Shown: positions 1-9,130 of the stretch, piece after piece
Layout: every line of letters begins with the position of its first letter
Position numbering within the stretch: the stretch's first letter is position 1
DNA from: Enterocloster aldenensis
GTDB taxonomy: Bacteria; Bacillota; Clostridia; Lachnospirales; Lachnospiraceae
NCBI RefSeq assembly: GCF_003434055.1
Contig: NZ_QVEX01000008.1
Span: forward strand, 62,001 to 126,000
Length of the DNA stretch: 64,000 bases
Direction of reading: 5' to 3'
Notes under the pieces: generated by a model
What the model was told of the DNA's origin: nothing
The model's database searches: none
Seen by the model: only the letters and a program-made list of their open reading frames with translations
Translations under genes and position numbers: made by a program

Positions 1-2136
1 CCCTTCCGTATACTGCACCTGCGGTCCAGTGAGATCATCCATTTTATCGTGGATTTCTGTCTGCGGTTCCGACCTCGTATAAGGCTCATATTCTGCCTTT
101 TCATGCTCAGGCTGGTATTGTTCGGCTTTGTATCCACTCCCGTCCTGCTGTTCATTCTGTGAGGTTATATCCGTTGTTTCACTGGCATTATTCTCTAATA
201 CACTCTGCTGAAGCTGCTGTAATCTGAGGTCATATTCTGCCTTGTCCCTATTCGATATATACTCCTTATTCGCCTGCCTTGCAGCGTACTCCTCTGCCAG
301 TTCCATAAGGTTAACTGCCTCCTGGTAGTCTGACTCATTGGCATAGCTTTCTGGTGATATGTCTAATCCTTGCGCATAATCACGATAATCTACATCCAGG
401 CTCTTTCCATAATCATTCATGGCAACATTGTTCGCGATTGCACCAGGTGCATTCATCACTCCGGCTGTAATTGCTCCCAAAGCAAAATCTTCCCATGTCT
501 GCGGATCCTTCAAGTCCCCGGCCAAATCCAGTTCATCACCATAGATGAAATGCTTCCTCAAGGATTCTGTGAGGTCCTGTGTGGCCTCCTGGGTCCCTTC
601 TGAGAGCATATCGGCTCCATATCCTGCCGCTCCCAGGACGGCACGTTTTACAGCTGGATTCTTTGCCAGGGCGTTGGATACTCCCTGTTTAGCTGCCTGT
701 GCAACCCGGCTATTTCCAAGGGCTTTCTTTACCACTCCGCCTCCCAGATATCCGATTCCTCCTAAGAGCCAGTTTGTTACCATTTCATCTGCCGCAGTCA
801 GGGCTGCATTTATCTGTGCTCCTTTTACTGGTCGGCCTTCCATGATGTCCTGTCGATATGTCTGTCCTGCCGTCTGGGCTGCCATTTCAGTGCCTGCCAC
901 TGTTAATCCTTTCCCCAGGAAACCTGCAAGTTTTCCTCCTATCCCTGCCGCATTTCCTGTTGCTCCGGCTCCCAGACTCGCGCCTGCCGTTGCATATGCC
1001 GCCATCGCAGATGGAGCCATGTTCCCGAGTGCGTTCGATGCTTTATATGCCCAGTTTTCAGGGCCGGATGCATCATTCAGCAGCATGCTTTGGTAGTATT
1101 CATGCTCTTTCGTGGTGTAATCCCTTTCTTTTCCCATAAACGCATCTGGCAATGCCTTTAATCCTTCTATCGCGCTTTTTGCCCCACCCTCGAAGGATTG
1201 AATCATATCGTTAGGAATCCTCACAACTCCAGGAAGACTTCTGTTTGCCGCGTATTCCTCTGCTGCCCCTCTATAATTTATTTCATTCTGAAGTGACTCC
1301 AGGTATAGGTCTGCCGTTTCCTTTCCCTTTTTCTCATAGAGATAATAATATCGGTTTCTTTCCTGGTCATTTAACAAAGCATTCCTTCTAAGCTTATTAT
1401 TCGATGCGTCAAATCCGTTTGTGTATTTGACAACCTCATCATCCGTGAAACGCTGTTTACCAAAAAATCCCCGTGGTGCAAGCGGGTCACCATCCTCCTT
1501 CGCTTTCGCTATCATCGTATCATAATCATGCATCTGCTCAATATCATCATAAGATATCGGCTTCGCGAACGGAGGTAACGTGAAGCCATGCTTTGCCGCC
1601 TCATGGATTTCCTTCTCCCTTTTGTTGCTGGCTTCCTTCGCAGACCTCCCCATCTGTGAAAGCTGTTCACTGCTGGCCGATTCAAGCAGGTTATTGAGGC
1701 TTATATCCCTTTCCGGTTCTACCGTCTGGTCATTCCTCCACTCCGCGAATTTTTTATCCCTTGCCATCTTTCTGGCATTTTCCCTGTCTGCCCTGAAAAA
1801 ATCCGTCTGTGACATGGAATGTGAATCCTGCACTGTATTGTTCACATCTGCTTCATGTTTCTTGATACGTTCCCTGGCATAATCCTCTGCCATCTGGGCT
1901 AAATGGCTTCTGTACAGTGTCTTCTCATCATTCCCATAGATGGAATATTGCCGTTTATCCGTCTTTTTGGTTTTTACCTTATCATATCCGGCAATCTGCT
2001 TTTTCCGCTTTTCAAGCATTCCTTGCACGTTTGAGGATATCTGACGCTGTGGTGCCGTATCTTCTCCGCTTATATCCTCGTATCCGGCAATTCCCCTTTC
2101 ATGCAACAAAGTTTTTACCCTTGGTGATAATGCCAT
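1..2136 (-). CDS. very large phage internal/ejection-type protein, N-terminal 712 residues (runs off left edge)
   Basis: The reading frame is open from an ATG at 2136 (preceded by GTGAGG) to the first base of the window, so only the N-terminal 712 codons are visible. Residues 1-300 are charged and rich in predicted helix. About residues 380-540 contain long Gly/Ala-rich stretches that look like membrane-interacting helices, and the rest is Gln/Glu-rich. No enzymatic motif is visible. It is the last gene seen in the tail/ejection block, and podoviruses commonly place very large virion proteins that enter the host with the DNA here. That role is inferred from position and composition. The unseen C-terminus could carry lytic transglycosylase, methylase or other polyvalent domains. 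Confidence 0.75.
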   Translation of the reverse strand, partial: MALSPRVKTLLHERGIAGYEDISGEDTAPQRQISSNVQGMLEKRKKQIAGYDKVKTKKTDKRQYSIYGNDEKTLYRSHLAQMAEDYARERIKKHEADVNNTVQDSHSMSQTDFFRADRENARKMARDKKFAEWRNDQTVEPERDISLNNLLESASSEQLSQMGRSAKEASNKREKEIHEAAKHGFTLPPFAKPISYDDIEQMHDYDTMIAKAKEDGDPLAPRGFFGKQRFTDDEVVKYTNGFDASNNKLRRNALLNDQERNRYYYLYEKKGKETADLYLESLQNEINYRGAAEEYAANRSLPGVVRIPNDMIQSFEGGAKSAIEGLKALPDAFMGKERDYTTKEHEYYQSMLLNDASGPENWAYKASNALGNMAPSAMAAYATAGASLGAGATGNAAGIGGKLAGFLGKGLTVAGTEMAAQTAGQTYRQDIMEGRPVKGAQINAALTAADEMVTNWLLGGIGYLGGGVVKKALGNSRVAQAAKQGVSNALAKNPAVKRAVLGAAGYGADMLSEGTQEATQDLTESLRKHFIYGDELDLAGDLKDPQTWEDFALGAITAGVMNAPGAIANNVAMNDYGKSLDVDYRDYAQGLDISPESYANESDYQEAVNLMELAEEYAARQANKEYISNRDKAEYDLRLQQLQQSVLENNASETTDITSQNEQQDGSGYKAEQYQPEHEKAEYEPYTRSEPQTEIHDKMDDLTGPQVQYTEG

Positions 2137-2146
2137 ATACACATCC

Positions 2147-3385
2147 TCACTTTCTGTTCATCATGCTCATAGCGTATTTCAGTTTGTTCTCATCTGAATA
2201 TTTATATCCCAGATTGGGCGTATTGTAACTTCTGGCAGCCTCAACTGCGGATGGTGACATTACATTGTTTTCCAAAAGCCCATTTTCTATAAGATATTTA
2301 TATTCTTTGTTTGCTGCCGCAACACCTTTGCTACTTCGGATTATATCAAGATACTGTTCAGCTTCTGATTCGCTTAACTTACCCACACTTCCACCTGAAC
2401 CAGATTTTGATTTTCCTCCGCCTGCGGCCCTCTGCTGCTGAAGCGCATACTGCAATGCATCCTGCTCCTTCTGATAATCAAACTGTGTCTGCCAGTTCTG
2501 CTGTGCCAATGCGTCCTGGGTCTTCTGATATGCGTACTCTTCTGCCCATTTCATTGCGTCCTGATTGTATGTATACTCCCCAAAATCCTGCGCATATGAA
2601 CTATCATACCGGCCTGCATAATAGTTAAGGTCATTATAGTAATCGCTGACAGTATCCCGGTAACGTCCATAATCAATACTATCCTGGTTGTTGACCATAC
2701 CCAGCTGGTTATACATCTCCTGTCCCTCGTTGAGGTACTGTTGATACACCCTATCGTATATATCAAGGGTCTTGTCCCCTAGCTGGCTGATATGGTTATC
2801 ATATGCCTGCTGCCCTGCGGCTGTGGCATATGTGGAGCCATATCCGCCGGTCATACCCGATATGTTTCCTATGGTGTCCCGCATGGCCTTGTTGCCTTGC
2901 TGCATGTACTGCTCACGGTAGTTTTTATACAGGTCCGTGTCATACACACTGTTCTGGTCAAAATTGGGCCGGTTCAGGATGCTGTCTATGATACTGTCAA
3001 TCTGGCTATTATATTTACTCTGGTAATCGCCTGGCTTATTATTTTCCAGTTCGTCCAGCCTGTCAGCATAATCATTTACCTTCTGGGACGGCCTATATTT
3101 ATTGTATTGATATCCGGTAAGGTAATCTGTTGCTGGGCTGCCGGGCGAGGAACTGGATACTGGGTTTATGGTCACATTATTTCCATTCGCCACGTTGGTA
3201 TTTGGTTGGGAAGCACCTGGGCTTCCCTGTCCTCCTCCCTGCATGGCCTTAAGCAGGTTCGTGTTTTGGCTGGCAGTGCCGGAATAATTGTTTATTCCAT
3301 ACTGCTCCGCAAGTTTTTTGCGGTTATTGTAGGAACTATCCTTTCCCTGTCCCCTCAAATAGTCTACAATGCTTCCTATTGCCAT
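2147..3385 (-). CDS. phage virion protein, Gln/Tyr/Asn-rich, probable ejection protein
   Basis: A 412-residue protein. The N-terminal 130 residues are low-complexity (Gln, Asn, Ser, Gly). The middle is rich in Tyr-Asp-Asn and Gln pairs, including repeated QQ and YxYQK elements around residues 280-325, and the C-terminus is more ordered. No known domain was recognised. It sits between a small charged protein (ends at 3387) and the giant protein starting at 2136, with gaps of about 10 bases, so it belongs to the same late transcript. By position it resembles internal-virion or DNA-ejection proteins of short-tailed phages. This is inference, not homology. Confidence 0.7.
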   Translation of the reverse strand: MAIGSIVDYLRGQGKDSSYNNRKKLAEQYGINNYSGTASQNTNLLKAMQGGGQGSPGASQPNTNVANGNNVTINPVSSSSPGSPATDYLTGYQYNKYRPSQKVNDYADRLDELENNKPGDYQSKYNSQIDSIIDSILNRPNFDQNSVYDTDLYKNYREQYMQQGNKAMRDTIGNISGMTGGYGSTYATAAGQQAYDNHISQLGDKTLDIYDRVYQQYLNEGQEMYNQLGMVNNQDSIDYGRYRDTVSDYYNDLNYYAGRYDSSYAQDFGEYTYNQDAMKWAEEYAYQKTQDALAQQNWQTQFDYQKEQDALQYALQQQRAAGGGKSKSGSGGSVGKLSESEAEQYLDIIRSSKGVAAANKEYKYLIENGLLENNVMSPSAVEAARSYNTPNLGYKYSDENKLKYAMSMMNRK

Positions 3386-3386
3386 T

Positions 3387-3602
3387 CTATTTCCCCTCCT
3401 TCTTTTTCTGGTCCTCCGGCTTTATTTCCTTTTCTTCCTCTGTTTTCCTCTCCAGCTGTTCCTGCTCCTCCTCCTTCTGTTCGCCCGTCTTCAGTAATTC
3501 GTCCAGCATGACAAGCATCCTGGCCTGATTCACCCCCTCAACCTTTATCTTCTGTAAAATGGTACCCATTGCGTTTATGTTCTGCTCATCATACATAATC
3601 AT
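3387..3602 (-). CDS. small charged phage protein
   Basis: A 71-residue protein. The first 40 residues are an ordinary helix-forming sequence and the last 30 are almost entirely Glu, Lys and Gln. The ATG overlaps the stop codon of the upstream S74 tail protein (ATGA), which indicates translational coupling. No domain was recognised. A coiled or disordered chaperone or scaffold-like helper for the neighbouring ejection proteins is possible but unsupported. Confidence 0.65.
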   Translation of the reverse strand: MIMYDEQNINAMGTILQKIKVEGVNQARMLVMLDELLKTGEQKEEEQEQLERKTEEEKEIKPEDQKKKEGK

Positions 3603-4537
3603 GCTGCTATTTCCTCCAATTTCCTTATCCTATTTTCCAAATCGTCCAATTCTTTCTGCTGCTGCCGGATAGCCCCGGCATATAGGACACCATCAGTCCC
3701 GTATGGTATTGACAGGTAGTCCCCGGTATGGTCGACCAGGGGAAGGTCTATGTCCAAGTCCTCCAACAGCCTGTCAATATCCTGTGCTATGTATCCCATG
3801 GACCGTACATCAGAGTCCTTATAGGCATATGTTACAGGGCGCATTCCAAGCACCACCCTCAAGGATGTCTCATCCGGTATTTCCTGTATATCATGCTTTA
3901 ATCGTACATCGGATGTTTCTGTGAGGGTTTCGCATGTCACATCACCTGATACATGCATACTTGTGCAGGATACTTCCCCCTCTATCGATGCATCCCCTCC
4001 AATCCTCATATAATTGGTATACAGCAGTCCATTTGTTGTAATCTGCCGTGAGAATGTGGTGGAATCAATATGCACTATCCCTGATGGGTCAACCGTAAAC
4101 CTTCCATTGATGTCAATTGAGCCTCCTGTGATTTTCCCAGAGAACTCAGCTGTCCCGTCCGCATACAGTTTAAAATTCTTGCTGTCTATAATCAGGTAAC
4201 CTGTCCTGAATGTAATCGCATCAGTTGTAGCCGATATCTCCGAACACAGTTCCCCCACGCTTACTTTCAGTGCAATCTGCCCATTCAGGACCTTTATGCT
4301 GCTCTCAACGTCCGTCTTTAGGTTCTTGAACTGGGATATGAAACCTTCCATTGTCACTTCCAGCTGGGCAATGTTTGTTTCTGTCTCCTGGTATTTTATC
4401 AGGGATTCCAGGTCAAAATTATCTTCCGGCGATATGCTGGTGAAGCAGTATTTCAGCTGCTCATTCAGCAGCCGTATATAGTTGTACACCTTCTTGATAT
4501 CCTGTCCGCCTATGGCTGGCATGCTGAAATATGACAT
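3599..4537 (-). CDS. tail protein with C-terminal S74 intramolecular chaperone (paralogue 2)
   Basis: A 312-residue protein. An N-terminal helical region (1-95) is followed by a beta-rich centre with the strand pattern YADGTAEFSGKITGGSIDIN. From residue 209 there is a peptidase S74 (chaperone of endosialidase) domain starting TSDVRLKHDI, followed by MGYIAQD, and ending in a short coiled coil. In this family the domain drives trimer assembly of fibres or spikes and then cuts itself off at the Ser of the SD(I/V)RLK motif, which is present. Its start overlaps the end of the neighbouring paralogue by 28 bases. The two proteins share domain order and the beta motif, so they arose by duplication. 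Confidence 0.82.
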   Translation of the reverse strand: MSYFSMPAIGGQDIKKVYNYIRLLNEQLKYCFTSISPEDNFDLESLIKYQETETNIAQLEVTMEGFISQFKNLKTDVESSIKVLNGQIALKVSVGELCSEISATTDAITFRTGYLIIDSKNFKLYADGTAEFSGKITGGSIDINGRFTVDPSGIVHIDSTTFSRQITTNGLLYTNYMRIGGDASIEGEVSCTSMHVSGDVTCETLTETSDVRLKHDIQEIPDETSLRVVLGMRPVTYAYKDSDVRSMGYIAQDIDRLLEDLDIDLPLVDHTGDYLSIPYGTDGVLYAGAIRQQQKELDDLENRIRKLEEIAA

Positions 4538-5484
4538 TCCAAACCTCCTATCCTTTCCTTAAGCCTTTCTATCCGCTTCTGATTGTTCTGTATGGCACCC
4601 GCATATAGCGAACCATAATTTGCGTATGGAAGCCTGAGATACCTGCCTTTCCTGTACACCAGCGGCATCCCTATATCCTCATCCTCCTGAATCCTATACA
4701 GGTCCTGTGCCTTATATCCGACTGCACGTTCCCCACTCTTATGCGTGAATACAATCGGCCTCAGTTTCCCAACGACATCCGCAGCTGTATCATCCGGTAT
4801 GCTGGTTATGTCCTTTTTCAGCCGTCTATCCGATGAATACCTGACACGTCTGCAAAGCAGCCGTGTTGTGATCCACAGGCTTCCTGAACTGCATCTACCG
4901 GTTATCTGGTTGATGTATTCATTGTCGTTGTATACCTCCAGTTCCGCCGCATAGATTCCGTTGCTCGGATTCAATGTTTCCGTGGTAAGCGAATCATCTA
5001 TATAGCAGTCCCCATTCGGGTATACGATGAACCTGCCATTAATATTGATGGAACTACCGATGATCTTTCCTGAAAAGTTTGCATCCCCAAGCTTATTCAG
5101 CGTCATGTTGTTGGCCTGTATCACCACCTGTCCGGTCTTCAGCCTTATGCTCTCCCCATACAGTTCCATCCGTGAAAGCATGGTTTCCACTACTTTTCCC
5201 TTGGATACCAGTAGCTTTATGCTGTCCTCTAACTGGGTAAGGCTTGTATGTACGTCCGAACCATAATCATCAAAACTTATCTGTAATTTATCTGTGTCAA
5301 AATACAGTTTCTTAACCCTATCCCCCCTTTTTCGAAGTACATCCAGGGTTTCTTTGCTTAAGTTGTCCTCCAGTTCGAGGCTGGAAAACGTGGTCTTCAG
5401 GTCCTCGCTGAATCTGTATAGCTGGGTCATCAATTTTTTTATGTCCTGGTCCCTGTCCAGGATCAGGGGTTTAAATGTTGCCAT
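4510..5484 (-). CDS. tail protein with C-terminal S74 intramolecular chaperone (paralogue 1)
   Basis: A 324-residue protein. The ATG at 5484 is chosen because GGGAGTGAG precedes it by about 6 bases; an in-frame codon at 5499 is also possible. The layout matches the downstream paralogue: N-terminal helices, a beta-helix-like segment (FSGKIIGSSININGRF), then an S74 domain starting SSDRRLKKDI with a C-terminal coiled coil. The Ser needed for self-cleavage is kept. It overlaps the end of the tail-hub gene by 14 bases. The pair probably forms the distal tail or a short spike, with each trimer matured by autoproteolysis as known for the family. Confidence 0.82.
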   Translation of the reverse strand: MATFKPLILDRDQDIKKLMTQLYRFSEDLKTTFSSLELEDNLSKETLDVLRKRGDRVKKLYFDTDKLQISFDDYGSDVHTSLTQLEDSIKLLVSKGKVVETMLSRMELYGESIRLKTGQVVIQANNMTLNKLGDANFSGKIIGSSININGRFIVYPNGDCYIDDSLTTETLNPSNGIYAAELEVYNDNEYINQITGRCSSGSLWITTRLLCRRVRYSSDRRLKKDITSIPDDTAADVVGKLRPIVFTHKSGERAVGYKAQDLYRIQEDEDIGMPLVYRKGRYLRLPYANYGSLYAGAIQNNQKRIERLKERIGGLECHISACQP

Positions 5485-7039
5485 GAATCTCACTCCCATA
5501 TCCTATGTATTTGCCCATGGCTATAAGGGTTGCCGGTCCCTTCCCTTCAATCCTATAACGGTACTTCGTACATCTGCGCGGTATGACCGTCAATGTAAGG
5601 GTCCTGGATGACCTGGCCGTATATGTGTTAAGCTTTTCCCATCCTTCCTGGTCGTCATATTGCAGGAAGATGTCCAATTCGGACCCCGTCGGCATCTGTA
5701 CATTAAACAGCAACCTTTTAAGATGTTTGTATTCTATCGTCCCATCCAGCATATCCCCGCTTTCCAGCATCCATTCTATCAGTTCCTCCCGGTCACCGGA
5801 TATGGTGTATAATGCCCCGTTATCGTCTATGCAGTACAGTTCCCCTGCCCCATATGCCATGTGTAGCAGGTGCAGGTCATCCTCCTTATCCCATATCCTT
5901 TTAACCATGTCATATACATAAAGCCCCCATTTCCCGTTCCGGTCCTTCAGTGACGCATAATACTTCCCATCATACTGCCCGGCTGCCCCTTCCACGAATC
6001 CTAATGGCTCCAGCGCCTCTGCCACGGCCTCCGGTTGTGCACCGTCATAGCTGCATATGCCATTCCGGCTGACATACATCAGGGTTTCATTTACGATGCA
6101 GGCTGTTTTCTGGCACCCCTCTGCAATCCCCCTCATAGGGGTGGATGTGGTCACCTGATAGTTGCTCGGCTTATTCCCGAATATCTTGTGTATGGTATCT
6201 TCCTTGAAAAACAGGATGTATCCAAGGTGGGACAGGCATCCCGTGAAATCCCCGTCACTCCCAACCGTCACCGAGTAGGAATCCGTGCTGATACCTTCAA
6301 ATGCCTGCCAGTTACACGGGTCTCCCAGCTTGCTTGCGTATATTTCATGCGCTTCGCTGGAGCATCCCCACAGGCGGTTCTCGCTTTCGCATACATAATC
6401 CATGTCTGGTACCGTCCTGGTAATGGTAAGGCCGCTGGCCTGCGTGAAACCCGCAGATAAATCCCCTATGATGATGATGTAATCATCCGCAATCTCCTGT
6501 ATTGTTGTGGATTTATTGAAACTGCTGTTTGTACACCCGTCTATCTTCACCCCATCGAACTGGCTGAACTGTTTTCCTATTCCTGTGCAGCTGATTTTAA
6601 CCATGGTTGATCCGGCTGTTGTTTGTGCAAATGTGGCGGATGTCGACTGCTTCCATGTGGATTCCAGTTCCTTTTTCTCCCCATTCGAGGTGTTGTACAT
6701 GAACTTATCTGGAAAGACAACCATATAGGCTCCCATCCCCACGATTATCTTGTCTGTATCGGATACGGTGGCAATCTCCTTATCCTTATAGTACATCTTC
6801 GTCCCGTCCACATAGGCCAGTCCATTTTTGTAGAATAGGCCATGAGGTTTCGATAACTCCTTCAGTATCTTCCCCCTTGGTTTCCTGGTCATGATGGCCG
6901 GGAACATGATGGATGACATGTTCCTCATGTCTGAAAACTCATTTTCATTTATGACAGTCCCTTTGTTCAGCCCCATGAAATTCCCTATTTGGCGGCTGGT
7001 TTCCTTGGGCGCAATTGTCAGATATGGTAATCTCCCCAT
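5471..7039 (-). CDS. tail hub / stabilisation-type protein (P22 gp10-like position)
   Basis: A 522-residue protein rich in short beta repeats (YKNGLAYVDGTKMYYKD, VYDMVKRIWDKEDDLHLLH). The pattern resembles a beta-propeller, as found in the tail-hub proteins of P22-like podoviruses. It lies directly after the small connector gene and before the S74 tail proteins, which is where the hub is expected. A propeller hub is inferred from repeat pattern and position; sequence alone does not exclude another beta-structured tail tube or adhesin. The start ATG is preceded by AGGAGGAAGCC. Confidence 0.65.
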   Translation of the reverse strand: MGRLPYLTIAPKETSRQIGNFMGLNKGTVINENEFSDMRNMSSIMFPAIMTRKPRGKILKELSKPHGLFYKNGLAYVDGTKMYYKDKEIATVSDTDKIIVGMGAYMVVFPDKFMYNTSNGEKKELESTWKQSTSATFAQTTAGSTMVKISCTGIGKQFSQFDGVKIDGCTNSSFNKSTTIQEIADDYIIIIGDLSAGFTQASGLTITRTVPDMDYVCESENRLWGCSSEAHEIYASKLGDPCNWQAFEGISTDSYSVTVGSDGDFTGCLSHLGYILFFKEDTIHKIFGNKPSNYQVTTSTPMRGIAEGCQKTACIVNETLMYVSRNGICSYDGAQPEAVAEALEPLGFVEGAAGQYDGKYYASLKDRNGKWGLYVYDMVKRIWDKEDDLHLLHMAYGAGELYCIDDNGALYTISGDREELIEWMLESGDMLDGTIEYKHLKRLLFNVQMPTGSELDIFLQYDDQEGWEKLNTYTARSSRTLTLTVIPRRCTKYRYRIEGKGPATLIAMGKYIGYGSEIHGNI

Positions 7040-7048
7040 GGCTTCCTC

Positions 7049-7420
7049 CTAGAATTTTGAGAACATGGCCCCTCGTTTCGGCTTATGTGTGCGCCGGAAC
7101 CAGGCCGCATACGCATCATATGCACTGTTATACATGACCACATCATTGTTATAGCGTTCCGTTTCCTGGTTATGGTAGTCAATCTTGGACAGCATGTAAT
7201 TGATATACGCGTCCTGGAACCGTTCCGGGATGGTCAGCTGCCTTTCCGTGTCCTGTGCATATGACAATGGCTTAAACACCATATCATATCCCTCTGCCCG
7301 GTTCACCACATCATCAACCACCTGTCCTTCAATCTCGTTCAGCCATCCCACCATGATATCCTCGTCATACTGCCTGCCTCTGAGCATTATGATTCTTTCA
7401 ATCAATTCACCTACGGTCAT
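7049..7420 (-). CDS. head-tail connector / head-completion protein
   Basis: A 123-residue, mostly helical protein with an acidic N-terminus (GELIERIIMLRGRQYDEDIM) and a basic tail. Size, helix content and placement just before the tail hub match the small connector proteins (gp4/gp6-like) that cap the portal of podoviruses. The gene follows the endolysin by 9 bases and the tail hub by 9 bases. The family assignment is by context. Confidence 0.6.
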   Translation of the reverse strand: MTVGELIERIIMLRGRQYDEDIMVGWLNEIEGQVVDDVVNRAEGYDMVFKPLSYAQDTERQLTIPERFQDAYINYMLSKIDYHNQETERYNNDVVMYNSAYDAYAAWFRRTHKPKRGAMFSKF

Positions 7421-7429
7421 GCCTACCTC

Positions 7430-8401
7430 CTATTCTGCCAATCCATAGGTTTGCAGATCTGGCATTGTTGTATCCCACTGTTTTTCCCACTCCCCGTTTC
7501 CGTTCACCCAGCAATATATCCCTGGTGTTGTTGATTTGACGTACACGTTCTTTGCCGTTTCCCCGGTCTTGGTTGCATAGTACCATTTGTGTGCTACCTC
7601 AAACCACTGTCCAGCCAACATGGCACCGTCATCCGGGTTCATGTAGTACCATCCTTCATCATCACTTCCGAACCACCCGGTTGTCATTCGTCCTGTGCCA
7701 TCAAAGACAAACCACTGTGGGCCAGCTACCGTATTAATCAGTTCCCATTCATCCCTGATATATGTTCCATACCGCAGGTATTTCCAGGTTCCATCTTCCT
7801 GCTTTTCCCAGCCGGTCTTTGATTTCTCCATGCGCAACCGGCAGGCTTCATACGCGCACCAGGAAATGAACTGTTGGCACCAATATGCAGGGGTACATCC
7901 ATACCATTTCCCGTACTTTGTATAATTGTTATATCCCGGGTTCCCGGTCTTACTATCCAGATTTTTATTGCTTGCTTTTTCGATGTAACCCAATTCCCCT
8001 TTGAGTACGGCTATAAATTCATCTTCTGTGCAGGTATCCATGCTGTAGATCGGCCGTCCGAATCCATTAATCTTCTTTGTGCCGCCTACATCATCAAAGG
8101 ACGCTTCATATGTATGCCTGGCAACACACCCTCCGTTTCGGTCCCCTGCATTCCCAGATGTATTTCCTTCCACACTTGTGAATTTGAATGTTTCTTTTTT
8201 ATAGTCTGCTTCGACCACCACGGCTCCGGCCACATGTCCTACCCTTCCCAAGGAAGAGTAATAGAAATAGACAATATCACCTCTCTTGGGTACCGTGAAC
8301 CATCTTCCTTTTTTAACGAAATAGGATTTTCCTGTCGGCGTATACTGGCTGTAATCCCCACACAATAGCTTCTGTCCTCTCGCATATGCATTATCAATCA
8401 T
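7430..8401 (-). CDS. endolysin: permuted CHAP-type amidase/peptidase plus choline-binding-type repeats
   Basis: A 323-residue protein; ATG at 8401 chosen over 8422 because the TAAGCATAAAAG side lacks a better site and TACAGGAGGGATTGT precedes 8401. Residues 1-125 carry the His half of a CHAP fold (PKRGDIVYFYYSS, GRVGHV, then EGNTSGNAGDRNGGC). Residues 130-195 carry the Cys half (NPGYNNYTKYGKWYG, AYWCQQFISWCAYEA). In ordinary CHAP domains the Cys half comes first, so the order is reversed here. The C-terminus has cell-wall-binding repeats of the WYYxxxDGxMxxGWF type, ending at a short tail. It should cut peptidoglycan during lysis. The adjoining holin genes support this. Confidence 0.85.
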   Translation of the reverse strand: MIDNAYARGQKLLCGDYSQYTPTGKSYFVKKGRWFTVPKRGDIVYFYYSSLGRVGHVAGAVVVEADYKKETFKFTSVEGNTSGNAGDRNGGCVARHTYEASFDDVGGTKKINGFGRPIYSMDTCTEDEFIAVLKGELGYIEKASNKNLDSKTGNPGYNNYTKYGKWYGCTPAYWCQQFISWCAYEACRLRMEKSKTGWEKQEDGTWKYLRYGTYIRDEWELINTVAGPQWFVFDGTGRMTTGWFGSDDEGWYYMNPDDGAMLAGQWFEVAHKWYYATKTGETAKNVYVKSTTPGIYCWVNGNGEWEKQWDTTMPDLQTYGLAE

Positions 8402-8489
8402 TACAATCCCTCCTGTAAGCATAAAAGGGAAAGCACCTCTGCCTCCCCTCCAGTTTTGTTGTACCTATTAGATTTTGGACCACCTCCGG

Positions 8490-8726
8490 CTATTTGGTAG
8501 CCACCCGCTCCTCGTCCTCGGTTCCTTTTCCTACTGCGGCTGCGTCCGTCATTCCCTCCCCGATTATGTACGCAATCAGGGTAGCACCAGCCATGATGAT
8601 TCCTGCCACCTGGGTGGCCTGATTGTCACTTGCCCCACATGCCATCATGACAGGGGTCACAAACCCTACTACAGCAGCCCAAAACTTCCGGCTTGTCAGT
8701 TTCCTTGCCCAATCAATTTTTTTCAT
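8490..8726 (-). CDS. phage holin
   Basis: A 78-residue protein, ATG at 8726 chosen because AGGAGTGATGGA precedes it; upstream in-frame ATGs would overlap the previous gene. It begins with a basic segment (MKKIDWARKLTSRKFW), followed by two hydrophobic stretches (about residues 16-32 and 38-58) and a charged C-terminal tail. This is the usual plan of a small Firmicutes phage holin, which makes holes in the membrane so the endolysin can reach the wall. The endolysin starts 89 bases downstream. Confidence 0.8.
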   Translation of the reverse strand: MKKIDWARKLTSRKFWAAVVGFVTPVMMACGASDNQATQVAGIIMAGATLIAYIIGEGMTDAAAVGKGTEDEERVATK

Positions 8727-8736
8727 TCCATCACTC

Positions 8737-9006
8737 CTATTCATGTGCCTGCTGGTTGATATGCTTCTCAATCTTGTTTATTGCCTCCGTCACAGGGCCA
8801 TTGCACCCCTGCTCTTTCAAACCTTTCAGGCAAGCCAGTACCCCATATGTAAGCAGACATTGTTCGGCTTTTATATGCTCAATCTCCTCATCCTGCATAT
8901 TCTGTCTCAGGTACCACCGGTATACTCCGAATACAGCGGAGAATATCACTACCAGGGCCGTGATTACGCTGGCTGCCGTTATGATTGTGTTGGTACTTAT
9001 ATACAT
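8737..9006 (-). CDS. small single-pass membrane protein of the lysis block
   Basis: An 89-residue protein with one N-terminal transmembrane segment (residues 8-31, rich in Ala, Val, Ile) followed by a soluble helical domain with three Cys residues and a C-terminal amphipathic helix. The single hydrophobic segment and the position just upstream of the holin suggest an antiholin or accessory holin. No family was recognised, and the role is inferred from context. Confidence 0.65.
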   Translation of the reverse strand: MYISTNTIITAASVITALVVIFSAVFGVYRWYLRQNMQDEEIEHIKAEQCLLTYGVLACLKGLKEQGCNGPVTEAINKIEKHINQQAHE

Positions 9007-9016
9007 CCATGCTCCC

Positions 9017-9130
9017 TTATACCGCTGGATTCAATTCCAGCCATTTTTCTGCCATAGCCTTCCAAAGCCTTGGGACCTGTTCCAATGTCATGATATTGTC
9101 CCTGATTTTAATGCCATAATACCTTCCCAT
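9017..9130 (-). CDS. 37-residue phage protein (XkdX-like position)
   Basis: A very short gene whose ATG overlaps the stop codon of the upstream gene (TAATG), giving translational coupling. The product begins MGRYYGIKIRDN and has one amphipathic helix with two Trp residues. Tiny proteins in this place, after the tail-fibre-associated genes and before the holin, are common in Firmicutes phages. No function is known to me. Confidence 0.6.
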   Translation of the reverse strand: MGRYYGIKIRDNIMTLEQVPRLWKAMAEKWLELNPAV

